In this document: piece after piece, positions 25,175 through 33,082 of the stretch
How the letters are laid out: each line of letters starts with the position of its first letter
How positions within the stretch are numbered: the stretch's first letter is position 1
DNA from: CAZMXS01 sp964570325
GTDB lineage: Bacteria > Verrucomicrobiota > Kiritimatiellia > CAIQIC01 > CAZMXS01
DNA: 38,561 nucleotides
Direction: 5' to 3'
Assembly (NCBI GenBank): GCA_964570325.1
Contig: CAZMXS010000048.1
Coordinates: forward strand, 1-38,561
Position numbers and translations under genes: made by a program
Notes under the pieces: model-generated
Databases searched by the model: none
Seen by the model: only the letters and a program-made list of their open reading frames with translations
Told to the model about the DNA's origin: nothing

Positions 25175-25786
25175 TCACGCATGCCCCATTACCAGTTCAT
25201 GGTGCTGGATGAAATAAAGCGCGCCGGAAGCAACCGTGATCAGCGCGACAGCGATGGAGACGCCGAGGGCAATATAGCTGAACGCAAAATCGTAGTTGGT
25301 CAGGAACTGCTGGCTGGCGCCGCGCAGGATATCCTCACGCACTGCCTGGCCGAGCAGCAGCACGACAATGGCCACGATCTGCCAGATGGTCTTGTGCTTG
25401 CCCCACTTGCCGGCGGAGATGATCCGGCCCTTGTTGACGGCCACCAGGCGCAGCCCCGTCACCAGAAACTCGCGCGAGATGATGATTACGACGATCCACG
25501 CGGGCACCAGCGGCTGGCTCGGGTTAAAGGGCAACCGGATGGCCACAAAGCTGACGAACGCCGCGCACACCAGCACTTTGTCCGCCAATGGATCCATCAG
25601 GCGCCCGAATGAAGTCTCGCCATACACCCGCCGCGCCAGGTAGCCATCGAAGTAATCGGTCAACGCCGCCACTGCGAACACCAGCAGCGCCAGTGACCTG
25701 GCGAAGGGAAACGATAGCGTCAGGCACACCATCATCACAGCGGCCAGGCCAAGGCGGCTCAAGGTCAATATGTTCGGCAATTTCAT
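25175..25786 (-). CDS. pgsA: CDP-diacylglycerol-glycerol-3-phosphate 3-phosphatidyltransferase
   Basis: A 203-residue inner-membrane enzyme that commits CDP-diacylglycerol to phosphatidylglycerol synthesis. The CDP-alcohol phosphotransferase signature D-G-x2-A-R-x8-G-x3-D-x3-D is complete: 'DGYLARR', then 'GRLMDPLADK' at about residues 48-72. Several hydrophobic helices follow, and the length is usual for PgsA. Its ATG overlaps the stop codon of the upstream rodZ-like gene (ATGA), implying translational coupling. The order ftsK-rodZ-pgsA is also seen around this locus in other bacteria. Confidence 0.93.
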   Translation of the reverse strand: MKLPNILTLSRLGLAAVMMVCLTLSFPFARSLALLVFAVAALTDYFDGYLARRVYGETSFGRLMDPLADKVLVCAAFVSFVAIRLPFNPSQPLVPAWIVVIIISREFLVTGLRLVAVNKGRIISAGKWGKHKTIWQIVAIVVLLLGQAVREDILRGASQQFLTNYDFAFSYIALGVSIAVALITVASGALYFIQHHELVMGHA

Positions 25787-26598
25787 GGATGAGCCGCGCC
25801 CACAACGTTCGTCACGCCATAATAGGGATCGGCCGGCTCCTGAATAATGGAATAAACGGAATCCTTCGGACGCGGCGGCGCCGACCGGACCGCAACTTGA
25901 TTCACGGCAACCGGTTTGTCATGGCGATCCAGCGTCAACAGCACGGCCAGAAAGGCCACCACGGCTCCGGCCACGAGAATCATTCGGCGAATCCACGTTC
26001 CCGACCGGGGCGCCTGGACCGGCGCCGTCATAGTCGAGCCAACGGGTGTCGGCGTAAAAGCTTCAACCGCGGAAGGCGGCGTGTGGGGGGTGTGCGGGGT
26101 CAGGTCATGCGCCGCCACCTCGGGCGGGATACTCTCCGGCGCCGGCGTTTCCGGCTCGGCCGGGCCGGCCGGCGGCATCGTCACGGCCGTCGCCCCGAGC
26201 CCGGTGGAGGTGGCGGCCGTGGCCGGCGGCGCGCCGGTCGTTCCGGTCGCATCCGCGGCGGTGGGTTCTGCGGACACCGCGGCGGAGGCCGGCGGCTGGG
26301 CCCTCGGCGGCGCCTTAACCATGCCCCGCAGCACTGTTTCCATGTCGGCCGGCGGCCGCTTGCCGGGCGCATAATAATCGGCATATTGTTGGAGCAAGGG
26401 CGCAGGATCCAATCCCAGGTACTCGGCATAGAGTTTGATGAAGCCGCGGGCATAAGTCGGAGCCGCCATTTTGCTGAAATCGTTGCGCTCAAGGGCCTCG
26501 ACATGCTGAACTTTCATCCGGGTGGCTGCGGCCGCCTGCGAAGGAGTAACCTGCTTCTTCTCGCGCGCGGCCCTGAAAATCTGTCCGATGGTTTCCAT
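25783..26598 (-). CDS. rodZ: RodZ-like HTH/membrane cell-shape protein
   Basis: A 271-residue protein. Residues ~1-70 form a RodZ-type cytoplasmic HTH: 'IGQIFRAAREKKQVTPSQAAAATRM' and 'HVEALERNDF', then 'APTYARGFIKLYAEYLGLD'. A long Pro/Ala/Thr-rich linker (about 95-195) leads to one transmembrane helix ('MILVAGAVVAFLAVLLTL', ~200-220) and a short outer tail. Full RodZ proteins carry a periplasmic DUF4115 beta domain after the helix. Here only ~50 residues remain, so this is a short form. The ATG at 26596-26598 is preferred: it lies 4 bases after the ftsK stop. RodZ links MreB to the elongation machinery in other bacteria. Confidence 0.85.
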   Translation of the reverse strand: METIGQIFRAAREKKQVTPSQAAAATRMKVQHVEALERNDFSKMAAPTYARGFIKLYAEYLGLDPAPLLQQYADYYAPGKRPPADMETVLRGMVKAPPRAQPPASAAVSAEPTAADATGTTGAPPATAATSTGLGATAVTMPPAGPAEPETPAPESIPPEVAAHDLTPHTPHTPPSAVEAFTPTPVGSTMTAPVQAPRSGTWIRRMILVAGAVVAFLAVLLTLDRHDKPVAVNQVAVRSAPPRPKDSVYSIIQEPADPYYGVTNVVGAAHP

Positions 26599-26602
26599 GA
26601 GA

Positions 26603-29185
26603 TTACGCCTCGTCCTCGTCATTTACCGAATTCGGCGGGATTTCGCCATCCAGATCAATCAGAATCTCACGCGGATCGGAGCCGCGCGGCGGGCCGACAA
26701 CCCCCTTCTCCTCCAGCAGATCCATCAGTCGCGCGGCGCGCGTGTAGCCGATTCGCAGCCGACGCTGCAACGAGGATGTCGAGGCCCGGCGCGTCTGGCG
26801 AATAACTTCGATTGCGGCCTCGATCATGTCGTCGCTCTCTTCCATATCCGGCAGATCCGCGGTCTTGCTCTCCATCTTCTCCTTGATCGCCACCTCGTAC
26901 TGGGGCGTGCCCTGCTTTTTGATGAAATCCACAATTCGGCGCAGTTCATGGTCGGTCGTCAGCGTGCCCTGCGCGCGAATCAATTTGCTCGTGCCCGGCG
27001 GCAGAAACAGCATGTCACCCTTGCCCAGCAGCTTGTCCGCGCCATTGGCATCGAGGATTGTCCGGCTGTCCGTCTTCTGCGCTACCTGAAACGCGATGCG
27101 CGCCGGGAAGTTGGCCTTGATCGTGCCGGTGATCACATTGACCGATGGCCGCTGAGTGGCGAGCACCAGGTGAATGCCCACCGCGCGCGACATTTGCGCC
27201 AAACGCGCGATGTGTCCTTCAATCTCCTGCTGCGCCACCAGCATCAGGTCCGCCAGCTCGTCCACGACAATCACAATATAGGGCAGGCGCGCCGGAATGT
27301 CGGCCGCGGCCGCCGGCGGCGCCGCGCCGGCAGCCGCATCCCCCGCCCCACCCGTGCCCGCGTCAAACAGCTCGCCCTGCCGTTCGATCGGCCGGCTGTT
27401 AAAGGCCGTGATGTTGCGCACGCCGACGCGGCCGAAAAGTTTATAGCGTGTCTCCATCTCGTTGATTGCCCAGCGCAGGCCGATGCCCACCTTCTTGGAG
27501 TCGGTGATCACGGGAACGACCAGATGCGGCAGGTGGTTGTAGCCGGAAAACTCAACAATCTTCGGGTCAATCAGCATCAACCGCATCTGATCCGGCGTGC
27601 GCGACATCAGCAGGCCGGCCAAGACGGAATTCATGCAGACCGTTTTGCCTGAACCGGTCGCGCCCGCGATCAGCAGGTGCGGCATCTCGGCCAGGTCGGA
27701 GATGATGGGGCGGCCGCCAACATCCTTGCCGAGCGCCAGCGGCAGCGCCGCGCGGCTGTTTTTCCAGGCGTCGCTCTCGATGATCTCGCGGAAAAGCACC
27801 TTGGTTGTCTTCGGGTTGGGCACCTCGATGCCCACCACTCCTTTGCCGGGGATGGGCGCCTGGACCCGAATGCTCTCGGCCTTCATCGCCAATGCGATAT
27901 TGTTGCTGAGCTGCGAAATCCGCTCGACCCGCACGCCCGGCGCGGGCAGCAGTTCGTAGCGCGTAACCACCGGCCCGCGTGAAGCGGCGGTGATATCCAC
28001 CTCGATCCCGAACTCTTGCAGCGTCTCTTTGAGCACCTGGGCACCGGCCTGAAAATCGCCGGTGGGCAATTCGCGTTCCGCTTCGGGGGGCAGATCATCC
28101 AGCAACGACAATGGCGGCAGTATATATTCCGTGGGTTGCGCCAGCCGATCCACCGCCTCGACCAGCGGCGTGCTCTCGGCGGTTTTCGGCGGCCGGGCTT
28201 TTTCACGCGTTTGCGGGGCGGTAGCAGTCGGCGCGCCCGTGGGCGAATCGGGCGCCGGGACAGGCGGTTCGGGTTCCGGCGTGACCGTTTCCGGCGGCGG
28301 CAACAAACCAGTGTCCGTGCTGTCTTCTTCGGGACGACGTCCGTCGCGTTTCGCGCGCGTTGGCTGGACCGGCAGCGGTTCCGGCGCCGGCGGTTCCGCC
28401 GCCGGAGATTCCGGCGGGCGTTTGAAAAGGTCCATCAGACGGGCGCCGGCGGACTGGGTCGGAGCGGCGCCGGCTTGCGCTTTGCCGTCAGCGTTGGCGC
28501 GCGCCTCGGCCAGCATAACCTCCTCCAACCGGCGCCGGCGCTTGGCCAGTTCGCGTTGCTCGCGCTCGATCTGGGCTTGCGCGTCACGGCGCTCGGCCAG
28601 CCAGGCGTCAAGCCGCTTGGACCAGAATTGCCAATACTCGCCGAACTGCTGCAGGGCCACAACCGGGCGAAAATCGAACAGGAGTATCAGGGCCACCAGA
28701 AGGACCGCCCCGGCCGTGATCGCGGCGCCCATGACGCCCAGCCAGCGCACCAAAATGTCCTGCGTCAGCAATTGCCCCACAATCCCCCCCGGGGTGCCGG
28801 TATCGAGCCGCATGGCGGCCTGCGACCACGCCCCGGGCGCCAGTTCGGCCAGCGTGGTTATGGCCAGCAGCAGCAGCGCCATCCAAATCGCCTTGGTCCA
28901 AACCCGCCCTTCGCGCTTGAAGATCAGCATCAGGCCCAGAATTCCGAACAGCAGCGGCAATAAATAGCCGCCAACGCCGAAGCCCATAAACAAAAGATAG
29001 GCCGACCAGGCGCCGACCGGCCCGATCCAATTCAGGGTGGGGTTATTCGGCGGCGACTGCACCAGGCTGATGTCTTCCGCATGATAGGAAACAAGGCTCA
29101 GCAGCAGGAGTATCCAGATCGCCTGGAGGATGATTCCGCCCGCTTCGCGCCAACCGGTTCGAATAATCTCTTTTTTAACTGGCAT
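26603..29185 (-). CDS. ftsK: FtsK/SpoIIIE DNA translocase
   Basis: An 860-residue septal DNA pump that clears chromosomes during division. The N-terminus (~15-190) has about four transmembrane helices, followed by a charged helical stretch ('EREQRELAKRRRRLEE') and a Pro/Glu-rich linker (to ~370). The motor begins with 'VTRYELLPAPGVRVERISQL'. Walker A GATGSGKT lies near 507 and Walker B is in 'PYIVIVVDELADLM'. The C-terminal gamma winged helix, which reads KOPS-like sites, is 'SSLQRRLRIGYTRAARLMDLLE'. An Ala/Gly-rich insert ('GTGGAGDAAAGAAPPAAAAD') precedes the Walker B strand, where the family normally has a short loop. The start at 29185 (MPVKKEII) is a choice; no clear ribosome site is visible, and an upstream TTG at 29221 is possible. 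Confidence 0.95.
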   Translation of the reverse strand: MPVKKEIIRTGWREAGGIILQAIWILLLLSLVSYHAEDISLVQSPPNNPTLNWIGPVGAWSAYLLFMGFGVGGYLLPLLFGILGLMLIFKREGRVWTKAIWMALLLLAITTLAELAPGAWSQAAMRLDTGTPGGIVGQLLTQDILVRWLGVMGAAITAGAVLLVALILLFDFRPVVALQQFGEYWQFWSKRLDAWLAERRDAQAQIEREQRELAKRRRRLEEVMLAEARANADGKAQAGAAPTQSAGARLMDLFKRPPESPAAEPPAPEPLPVQPTRAKRDGRRPEEDSTDTGLLPPPETVTPEPEPPVPAPDSPTGAPTATAPQTREKARPPKTAESTPLVEAVDRLAQPTEYILPPLSLLDDLPPEAERELPTGDFQAGAQVLKETLQEFGIEVDITAASRGPVVTRYELLPAPGVRVERISQLSNNIALAMKAESIRVQAPIPGKGVVGIEVPNPKTTKVLFREIIESDAWKNSRAALPLALGKDVGGRPIISDLAEMPHLLIAGATGSGKTVCMNSVLAGLLMSRTPDQMRLMLIDPKIVEFSGYNHLPHLVVPVITDSKKVGIGLRWAINEMETRYKLFGRVGVRNITAFNSRPIERQGELFDAGTGGAGDAAAGAAPPAAAADIPARLPYIVIVVDELADLMLVAQQEIEGHIARLAQMSRAVGIHLVLATQRPSVNVITGTIKANFPARIAFQVAQKTDSRTILDANGADKLLGKGDMLFLPPGTSKLIRAQGTLTTDHELRRIVDFIKKQGTPQYEVAIKEKMESKTADLPDMEESDDMIEAAIEVIRQTRRASTSSLQRRLRIGYTRAARLMDLLEEKGVVGPPRGSDPREILIDLDGEIPPNSVNDEDEA

Positions 29186-29396
29186 CGGCGGAGGATAGCA
29201 ACGGACTGCGCGTTCACGCAAGCGCGACGAACGGAAGCGCGCTCTAAAGGCGCAGGTCCGGGCCGGACATGCCTACAGCCAAACAACCTGACACATCATT
29301 CACTCTGATCCTCAATTCGCGAATGCACGGCTTGTCCCCCTTGCCGGGCTCCAAGGAAATGGCGTCACGCAATTGATCGCCATACCCGCTTGCTGC

Positions 29397-29425
29397 TCGA
29401 CATCGGCGGCCGCCGCGTTCATACT
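29397..29425 (+). promoter_or_regulatory. Probable promoter of the universal stress protein gene
   Basis: TCGACA (29397-29402, five of six) lies 17 bases before CATACT (29420-29425, four of six). The leader would be about 22 nt with AAGGGAG before the ATG. The sequence around the -35 (GCTCGACATCG) is identical to that of the promoter at 34161. Confidence 0.45.
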
Positions 29426-29454
29426 GTCGTTGTGAATCAACAAGGGAGCCGACA

Positions 29455-30297
29455 ATGATCAAAAGCGTACTGGTTTGCACCGATGGTTCGGGCTATGGCG
29501 ACGCGGCGTGCGAGTATGGCATTCACCTCGCGCTGCGTCTTAAGGGCCGTCTTTCCGCGTTGCATGTGCTGGATTCCCGCATGCTCGAAGGCCCCCTGAT
29601 GGCCGACATCTCCGGGTGGGTGGGCGCGCAGCCATTCGGCGCCCAGCTCCAGCAGTTCCGCGAATTGATGCAGGAAAAAGGCGAGGCTGTAATCGCGGCG
29701 TTCAACGATCGCTGCGTCAAAGCCGGAATCGAGGCGGAGGGCTGGGTCAAAATGGGCCATCCGATCAGCGTTATTCTCGAGGAGGAAAGCCGCGCTGAAT
29801 TGCTGGTCATCGGCCAGAAGGGCGAGCACGCGGAGTTTGTCGGCGACATGATGGGTTCCACCGTTGAGCGCGTGGTCCGCAATTCGATCAAGCCCTGCCT
29901 GGTGACGCCGGAGCAGTTCAAACCGGTGTCGAAGATTTTGATCGCCTACGACGGCTCCGGTCACGCGAGCCGCGCGCTCCAGGAGGGCATCGAGCTGGCC
30001 CAGGCGCTGGCGCTTCCGGCCTCGATCCTGACCGTGGCCGAGGACAAGGACATGGACAAGGCCGGCCAGGTCAGCCGCGAGGGCCAAAAACTGGCCGCCG
30101 CGCACGAGTTTGAAGCCGCGCACCTGGTCGCCAAGGGACCGGCGAACATGGCCATTCTGGACATGGCCGCTGAGCACGGCTTCGACCTGATTGTGATGGG
30201 TGCGTTCGGCCACGGCCGGATCCGCGAGATGATTCTCGGCAGCACAACCACGTCGCTGATCGCCGAGGCTTTCTGCCCGGTAATGCTGGTCCGATAA
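29455..30297 (+). CDS. Tandem-domain universal stress protein
   Basis: A 280-residue cytoplasmic protein made of two UspA domains (about 1-150 and 155-280). The second has the ATP-binding pattern G-2X-G-9X-GST: 'GAFGHGRIREMILGSTT' near 260. The first has 'GQKGEHAEFVGDMMGST' near 122, with one extra residue in the spacer, so its nucleotide binding may differ. The domain starts 'SVLVCTDGSGYGD' and 'KILIAYDGSGHAS' are typical. AAGGGAG lies 6 bases before the ATG. Usp proteins help survival under stress or slow growth. It stands alone between the divergent ftsK and the parA gene. Confidence 0.93.
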   Translation: MIKSVLVCTDGSGYGDAACEYGIHLALRLKGRLSALHVLDSRMLEGPLMADISGWVGAQPFGAQLQQFRELMQEKGEAVIAAFNDRCVKAGIEAEGWVKMGHPISVILEEESRAELLVIGQKGEHAEFVGDMMGSTVERVVRNSIKPCLVTPEQFKPVSKILIAYDGSGHASRALQEGIELAQALALPASILTVAEDKDMDKAGQVSREGQKLAAAHEFEAAHLVAKGPANMAILDMAAEHGFDLIVMGAFGHGRIREMILGSTTTSLIAEAFCPVMLVR

Positions 30298-30306
30298 AGG
30301 AAAGCG

Positions 30307-30350
30307 CAAGGTTCAAAGGCCCAAAGTCCGTTCATCAACTTTGAACCTTG
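30307..30350. repeat. 12-bp perfect inverted repeat after the Usp gene
   Basis: CAAGGTTCAAAG (30307-30318) and CTTTGAACCTTG (30339-30350) are perfect reverse complements separated by 20 bases. It begins 10 bases after the Usp stop. The right arm is the first unit of the heptamer array. It could form a hairpin at the transcript end, but there is no T-run. Confidence 0.8.
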
Positions 30351-30368
30351 AACTTTGAACTTTGAACC
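30341..30368 (+). repeat. Four tandem TTGAACY heptamers
   Basis: TTGAACC-TTGAACT-TTGAACT-TTGAACC occupy 30341-30368 without a gap. Degenerate copies follow at about 30384-30391 (TTTTGAACC) and 30405-30412 (CCTTGAAC). Period seven excludes a codon repeat. It resembles the short tandemly repeated sequences scattered between genes in many bacterial genomes. Confidence 0.85.
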
Positions 30369-30376
30369 CTTTTAAT
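30348..30376 (+). promoter_or_regulatory. Probable parA promoter built from the heptamer repeat
   Basis: The second heptamer supplies TTGAAC (30348-30353). TTTAAT (30371-30376, five of six) follows after exactly 17 bases. The start would be near 30383, giving a ~24-nt leader before the parA TTG codon. Confidence 0.4.
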
Positions 30377-30406
30377 CCTGCCGTTTTGAACCGCGAATTT
30401 TGAGCC

Positions 30407-31309
30407 TTGAACGCAACGCCCATCATAGCCTTGGCCAACCAGAAAGGCGGCGTCGGCAAGACCACGACAGCCGTCAACCTGGCCGCGTGCCTGGCCGAGC
30501 GACGCAAGCGGATCCTGTTGATTGACATGGATCCGCAGGCTAACGCCACCAGCGCGCTGGGCATTGACAAGACCCCCGGCCGCAGCATCTACCGCGTCCT
30601 GCTCGGGGAGGGCCGCGCGGAGGAGCATATCATCCCGTCCGGCCTGGAGCGCCTCGACCTGATCCCCTCCGAAGTGGACCTGGCGGGCGCGGAAATAGAC
30701 ATCGCCCGCTCCGAACGTTACCTGCACCGTTTTCGGGAGGCGGTCGCCCCGCTGGCCGCGCTGGGCCGCTACGACTTCATCTTCGTAGACTGCCCGCCTT
30801 CGCTGGGCATTCTCACCATGAACGCATTGACGGGCGCCGATGCCATGCTGATTCCTATCCAATGCGAGTATTTCGCGCTCGAGGGGCTCTCCGTCATCGC
30901 GCGCCTGATCAAACAGCTCAATGACAGTGGCGCCAACCCGGGCCTGGCAATCGAGGGCATCGTGATGACGATGTACGATATGCGGACCAATCTCTCGCAA
31001 CAGGTCGTGCATGAGGTCACCACCCACTTCGGCGACAAACTTTACGAGACACTGATCCCGCGCAGTGTGCGACTGAGCGAGGCCCCCAGTTTTGGCAAAC
31101 CGATTATCGCCTATGATAAGAACTGCACCGGCGCCGCCGCCTACCGCCAATTGGCCCGCGAATTCCTAAAACGGCGCAAGGCCGCCGGCGTGCCGCCGCT
31201 CACGGACGAGGAGTTGAGCGAGCCACCGCCGGCGGATGCCCCACCCCCGCCACCCGCCGCTCCCGCGCCGGAAACAGTCGCGGCCACAGCGGATCCGCTC
31301 GCCACGTAA
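30407..31309 (+). CDS. parA: ParA/Soj-type chromosome partition ATPase
   Basis: A 300-residue deviant-Walker ATPase. Motif A is KGGVGKTT (about 13-20) with the signature first Lys. Motif A' is 'LIDMDPQANATSALG' and motif B is 'FIFVDCPPSLGILTMNAL'. 'YFALEGLSVI' and 'PRSVRLSEAPSFGKPII' are standard Soj blocks. A Pro/Ala-rich C-terminal tail (~265-300) is extra. The start is a TTG at 30407: an in-frame stop lies at 30401-30403 and no ATG or GTG precedes the first beta strand. This start falls in a degenerate heptamer repeat copy and has no ribosome site, so translation may be weak. No parB follows; the next gene is a tRNA. Other ParA-like roles are possible, but Soj-like is the best fit. Confidence 0.92.
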   Translation: MNATPIIALANQKGGVGKTTTAVNLAACLAERRKRILLIDMDPQANATSALGIDKTPGRSIYRVLLGEGRAEEHIIPSGLERLDLIPSEVDLAGAEIDIARSERYLHRFREAVAPLAALGRYDFIFVDCPPSLGILTMNALTGADAMLIPIQCEYFALEGLSVIARLIKQLNDSGANPGLAIEGIVMTMYDMRTNLSQQVVHEVTTHFGDKLYETLIPRSVRLSEAPSFGKPIIAYDKNCTGAAAYRQLAREFLKRRKAAGVPPLTDEELSEPPPADAPPPPPAAPAPETVAATADPLAT

Positions 31310-31393
31310 ACGGTTCCGCAATAAGAATGGCCTGACAATCCACTTGCCATTTGATTTCGCGTTTGCGAATACCAAGCGTGCCGACAGCATGCC

Positions 31394-31478
31394 GGGCGAG
31401 TGGCGGAACTGGCAGACGCGCAGGACTTAGGATCCTGTTCCGCAAGGAGTGGGGGTTCAAGTCCCCCCTCGCCCACCA
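31394..31478 (+). tRNA. tRNA-Leu (UAG)
   Basis: Acceptor GGGCGAG (31394-31400) pairs with CTCGCCC (31468-31474). The anticodon stem CAGGA/TCCTG (31421-31425 and 31433-31437) encloses the loop CTTAGGA with anticodon TAG at 31428-31430. A long variable arm, typical of class II tRNA-Leu, follows, then the T arm GGGGG-TTCAAGT-CCCCC. CCA is encoded (31476-31478). Confidence 0.97.
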
Positions 31479-31481
31479 GCT

Positions 31482-33062
31482 TCAGGGCGGCGCGGCAAAC
31501 GATGTCGGGCCGGGCAGCGCCGGCTCCATTTGAAGCTGTTCCAGATTTCGCCGGGCTTGAACGTAATCCGGTTTGATCCGCAAGGCTTCGTTGAAATGGC
31601 GCGCCGCCTCGGCGCACTGCCCCCGCTTGGCCAGCACCACGCCAATGTTGTTGTGCGCCTCGGCATAATCCCGACCCAGTTGCAGGGCCTGCTCATAGTG
31701 GGCCAATGCCTCGTCAGGCCGGCCGCTCTCTTCCAGCAGCACTCCCAGATTGTTGTGAGCGCGGGCGTTGCGCGGCTGCTTGACCAGCGTATCCTCCCAC
31801 ACGCGGATCGGATCGCGATAAAGGTTGTTGCGCTGATGGGTAACCGCGCCCAATACCATTACAATCAGCAGCCCTCCGCCTAAAAAAGCCCATTGTTTGC
31901 GGGTCCGTTCATTCGTCTTGTGCAAATCCCAATAAGCGTAAGCTCCCGTCACCAACAAGACCAGGACGGCGGCGGAGGCGGCGTACAGGCGGTGCTCCGC
32001 CACCGGCTGGCCGACAATCGGCACCAAAGTGGATGATGGCGCCAACAAACCGAAAAAGCATAACCCCAAAAAGGCAGCCGGGCGGCGTCGCCACATCCCC
32101 CAGGCCGTGGCGCCGGCCAGCAACAACAATAACCCGGCTTCCATCCAAACCTGGCCAACGCTGCGAATCAATCCCGTCCCATAATAAAATATCAATGGCG
32201 CAGGCCAGACACAAAGTTTGAGCATGCGCGCCACCGCCCAGCATTGAGTCAGCAGGTAGCCGCGCATCACGCCCGGCCCGAAAGCCTCTTTAGTCAAATG
32301 CGGCGAATAGACCAGGATCCGACTGGCCGGCCACAGCCAGGTCAAGCCCAAGGCCACATAATAACCGCCCCGCCGCCGCCACAACTCGGACCAAGTGGCG
32401 GACAGGAACAGCCGGTCGTAGGCCAGGGCTAACACCGGCGCGGCCAACATGGCTTCTTTGCTTCCCATTCCCAGCAGGCAAGCCAGTACGGACAAAGCCA
32501 ACCAAGCCGCGGCTTTACGCCCCCCATCCGCGGCGCGATTCAGCGCGTAAAGCATCAGCAGAAAAAAGAGCCCCACCAGCAACTCGCCGCGCTGACAAAC
32601 ATAATTCAGGGCAGCGGAGTTCAATGGATGCACGACCCACATCAAGGTCGCCAGCAGCGCCAACCCATCGGCCGCCGGCCTCCATTCCGACAGGCGGCGC
32701 AAGGTCCGGCGGATCAGCCCATACAATGCCAGCCCGGCCAGAAGATGAAGCACCAGATTGGTCGCATGATAACCGCGCGGATTCAATCCCCACAACCCAT
32801 GGTCAAGTGTCATGGTGTAATTGAGAAACGGCCGTGTGTAAAAAGCCATGAAACGGTTCTGCGGCTGGAGCGGCGCCCATGGCGGCCAAAGCCGCCGGAT
32901 ATCGGGGTTTTGACAGATGGCCGGCGTGTCATCCAGCAACCAGGCGCCCCCCAGGCTGTTGCCATAAGCCAGCAGGCCCGCCAGCACAATCCAAAGCGGC
33001 GCCCAGCGCAATAGTCTGGCCCTTGCCGGCTCAGCCGGTTGCTGATCCTGATTGAACCCCAT
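31482..33062 (-). CDS. Multi-spanning membrane protein with C-terminal TPRs (TMTC-like)
   Basis: A 526-residue protein. Residues ~20-410 contain about ten hydrophobic helices. The first loop 'GGAWLLDDTPAICQNPDIR' resembles the acidic 'DD' loop of GT-C type glycosyltransferases of the TMTC/PMT kind, which use lipid-linked sugars. Residues ~425-515 hold at least two full TPR units: 'ARAHNNLGVLLEESGRPDEALAHYEQAL' is split over the first and 'AEAHNNIGVVLAKRGQCAEAARHF' gives the second, with a third start at 'PDYVQARRNLEQL'. This layout is common in PVC and Bacteroidota genomes as a putative protein O-glycosyltransferase; the activity here is inference. It lies 20 bases downstream of the RluA gene on the same strand, so the two may be cotranscribed. 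Its end lies 3 bases from the tRNA. Confidence 0.85.
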   Translation of the reverse strand: MGFNQDQQPAEPARARLLRWAPLWIVLAGLLAYGNSLGGAWLLDDTPAICQNPDIRRLWPPWAPLQPQNRFMAFYTRPFLNYTMTLDHGLWGLNPRGYHATNLVLHLLAGLALYGLIRRTLRRLSEWRPAADGLALLATLMWVVHPLNSAALNYVCQRGELLVGLFFLLMLYALNRAADGGRKAAAWLALSVLACLLGMGSKEAMLAAPVLALAYDRLFLSATWSELWRRRGGYYVALGLTWLWPASRILVYSPHLTKEAFGPGVMRGYLLTQCWAVARMLKLCVWPAPLIFYYGTGLIRSVGQVWMEAGLLLLLAGATAWGMWRRRPAAFLGLCFFGLLAPSSTLVPIVGQPVAEHRLYAASAAVLVLLVTGAYAYWDLHKTNERTRKQWAFLGGGLLIVMVLGAVTHQRNNLYRDPIRVWEDTLVKQPRNARAHNNLGVLLEESGRPDEALAHYEQALQLGRDYAEAHNNIGVVLAKRGQCAEAARHFNEALRIKPDYVQARRNLEQLQMEPALPGPTSFAAPP

Positions 33063-33082
33063 GTTTCGCTATTCCAATGCGT

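Noticed and set aside
25588..26805. Plus-strand open frame of 405 codons opposite pgsA and rodZ
   Set aside because: It is extremely Arg/Gly-rich, crosses three minus-strand genes with clear motifs and has no ribosome site.
30307..30412. CRISPR array
   Set aside because: The repeat unit is 7 bases and contiguous, without 30-40 base spacers.
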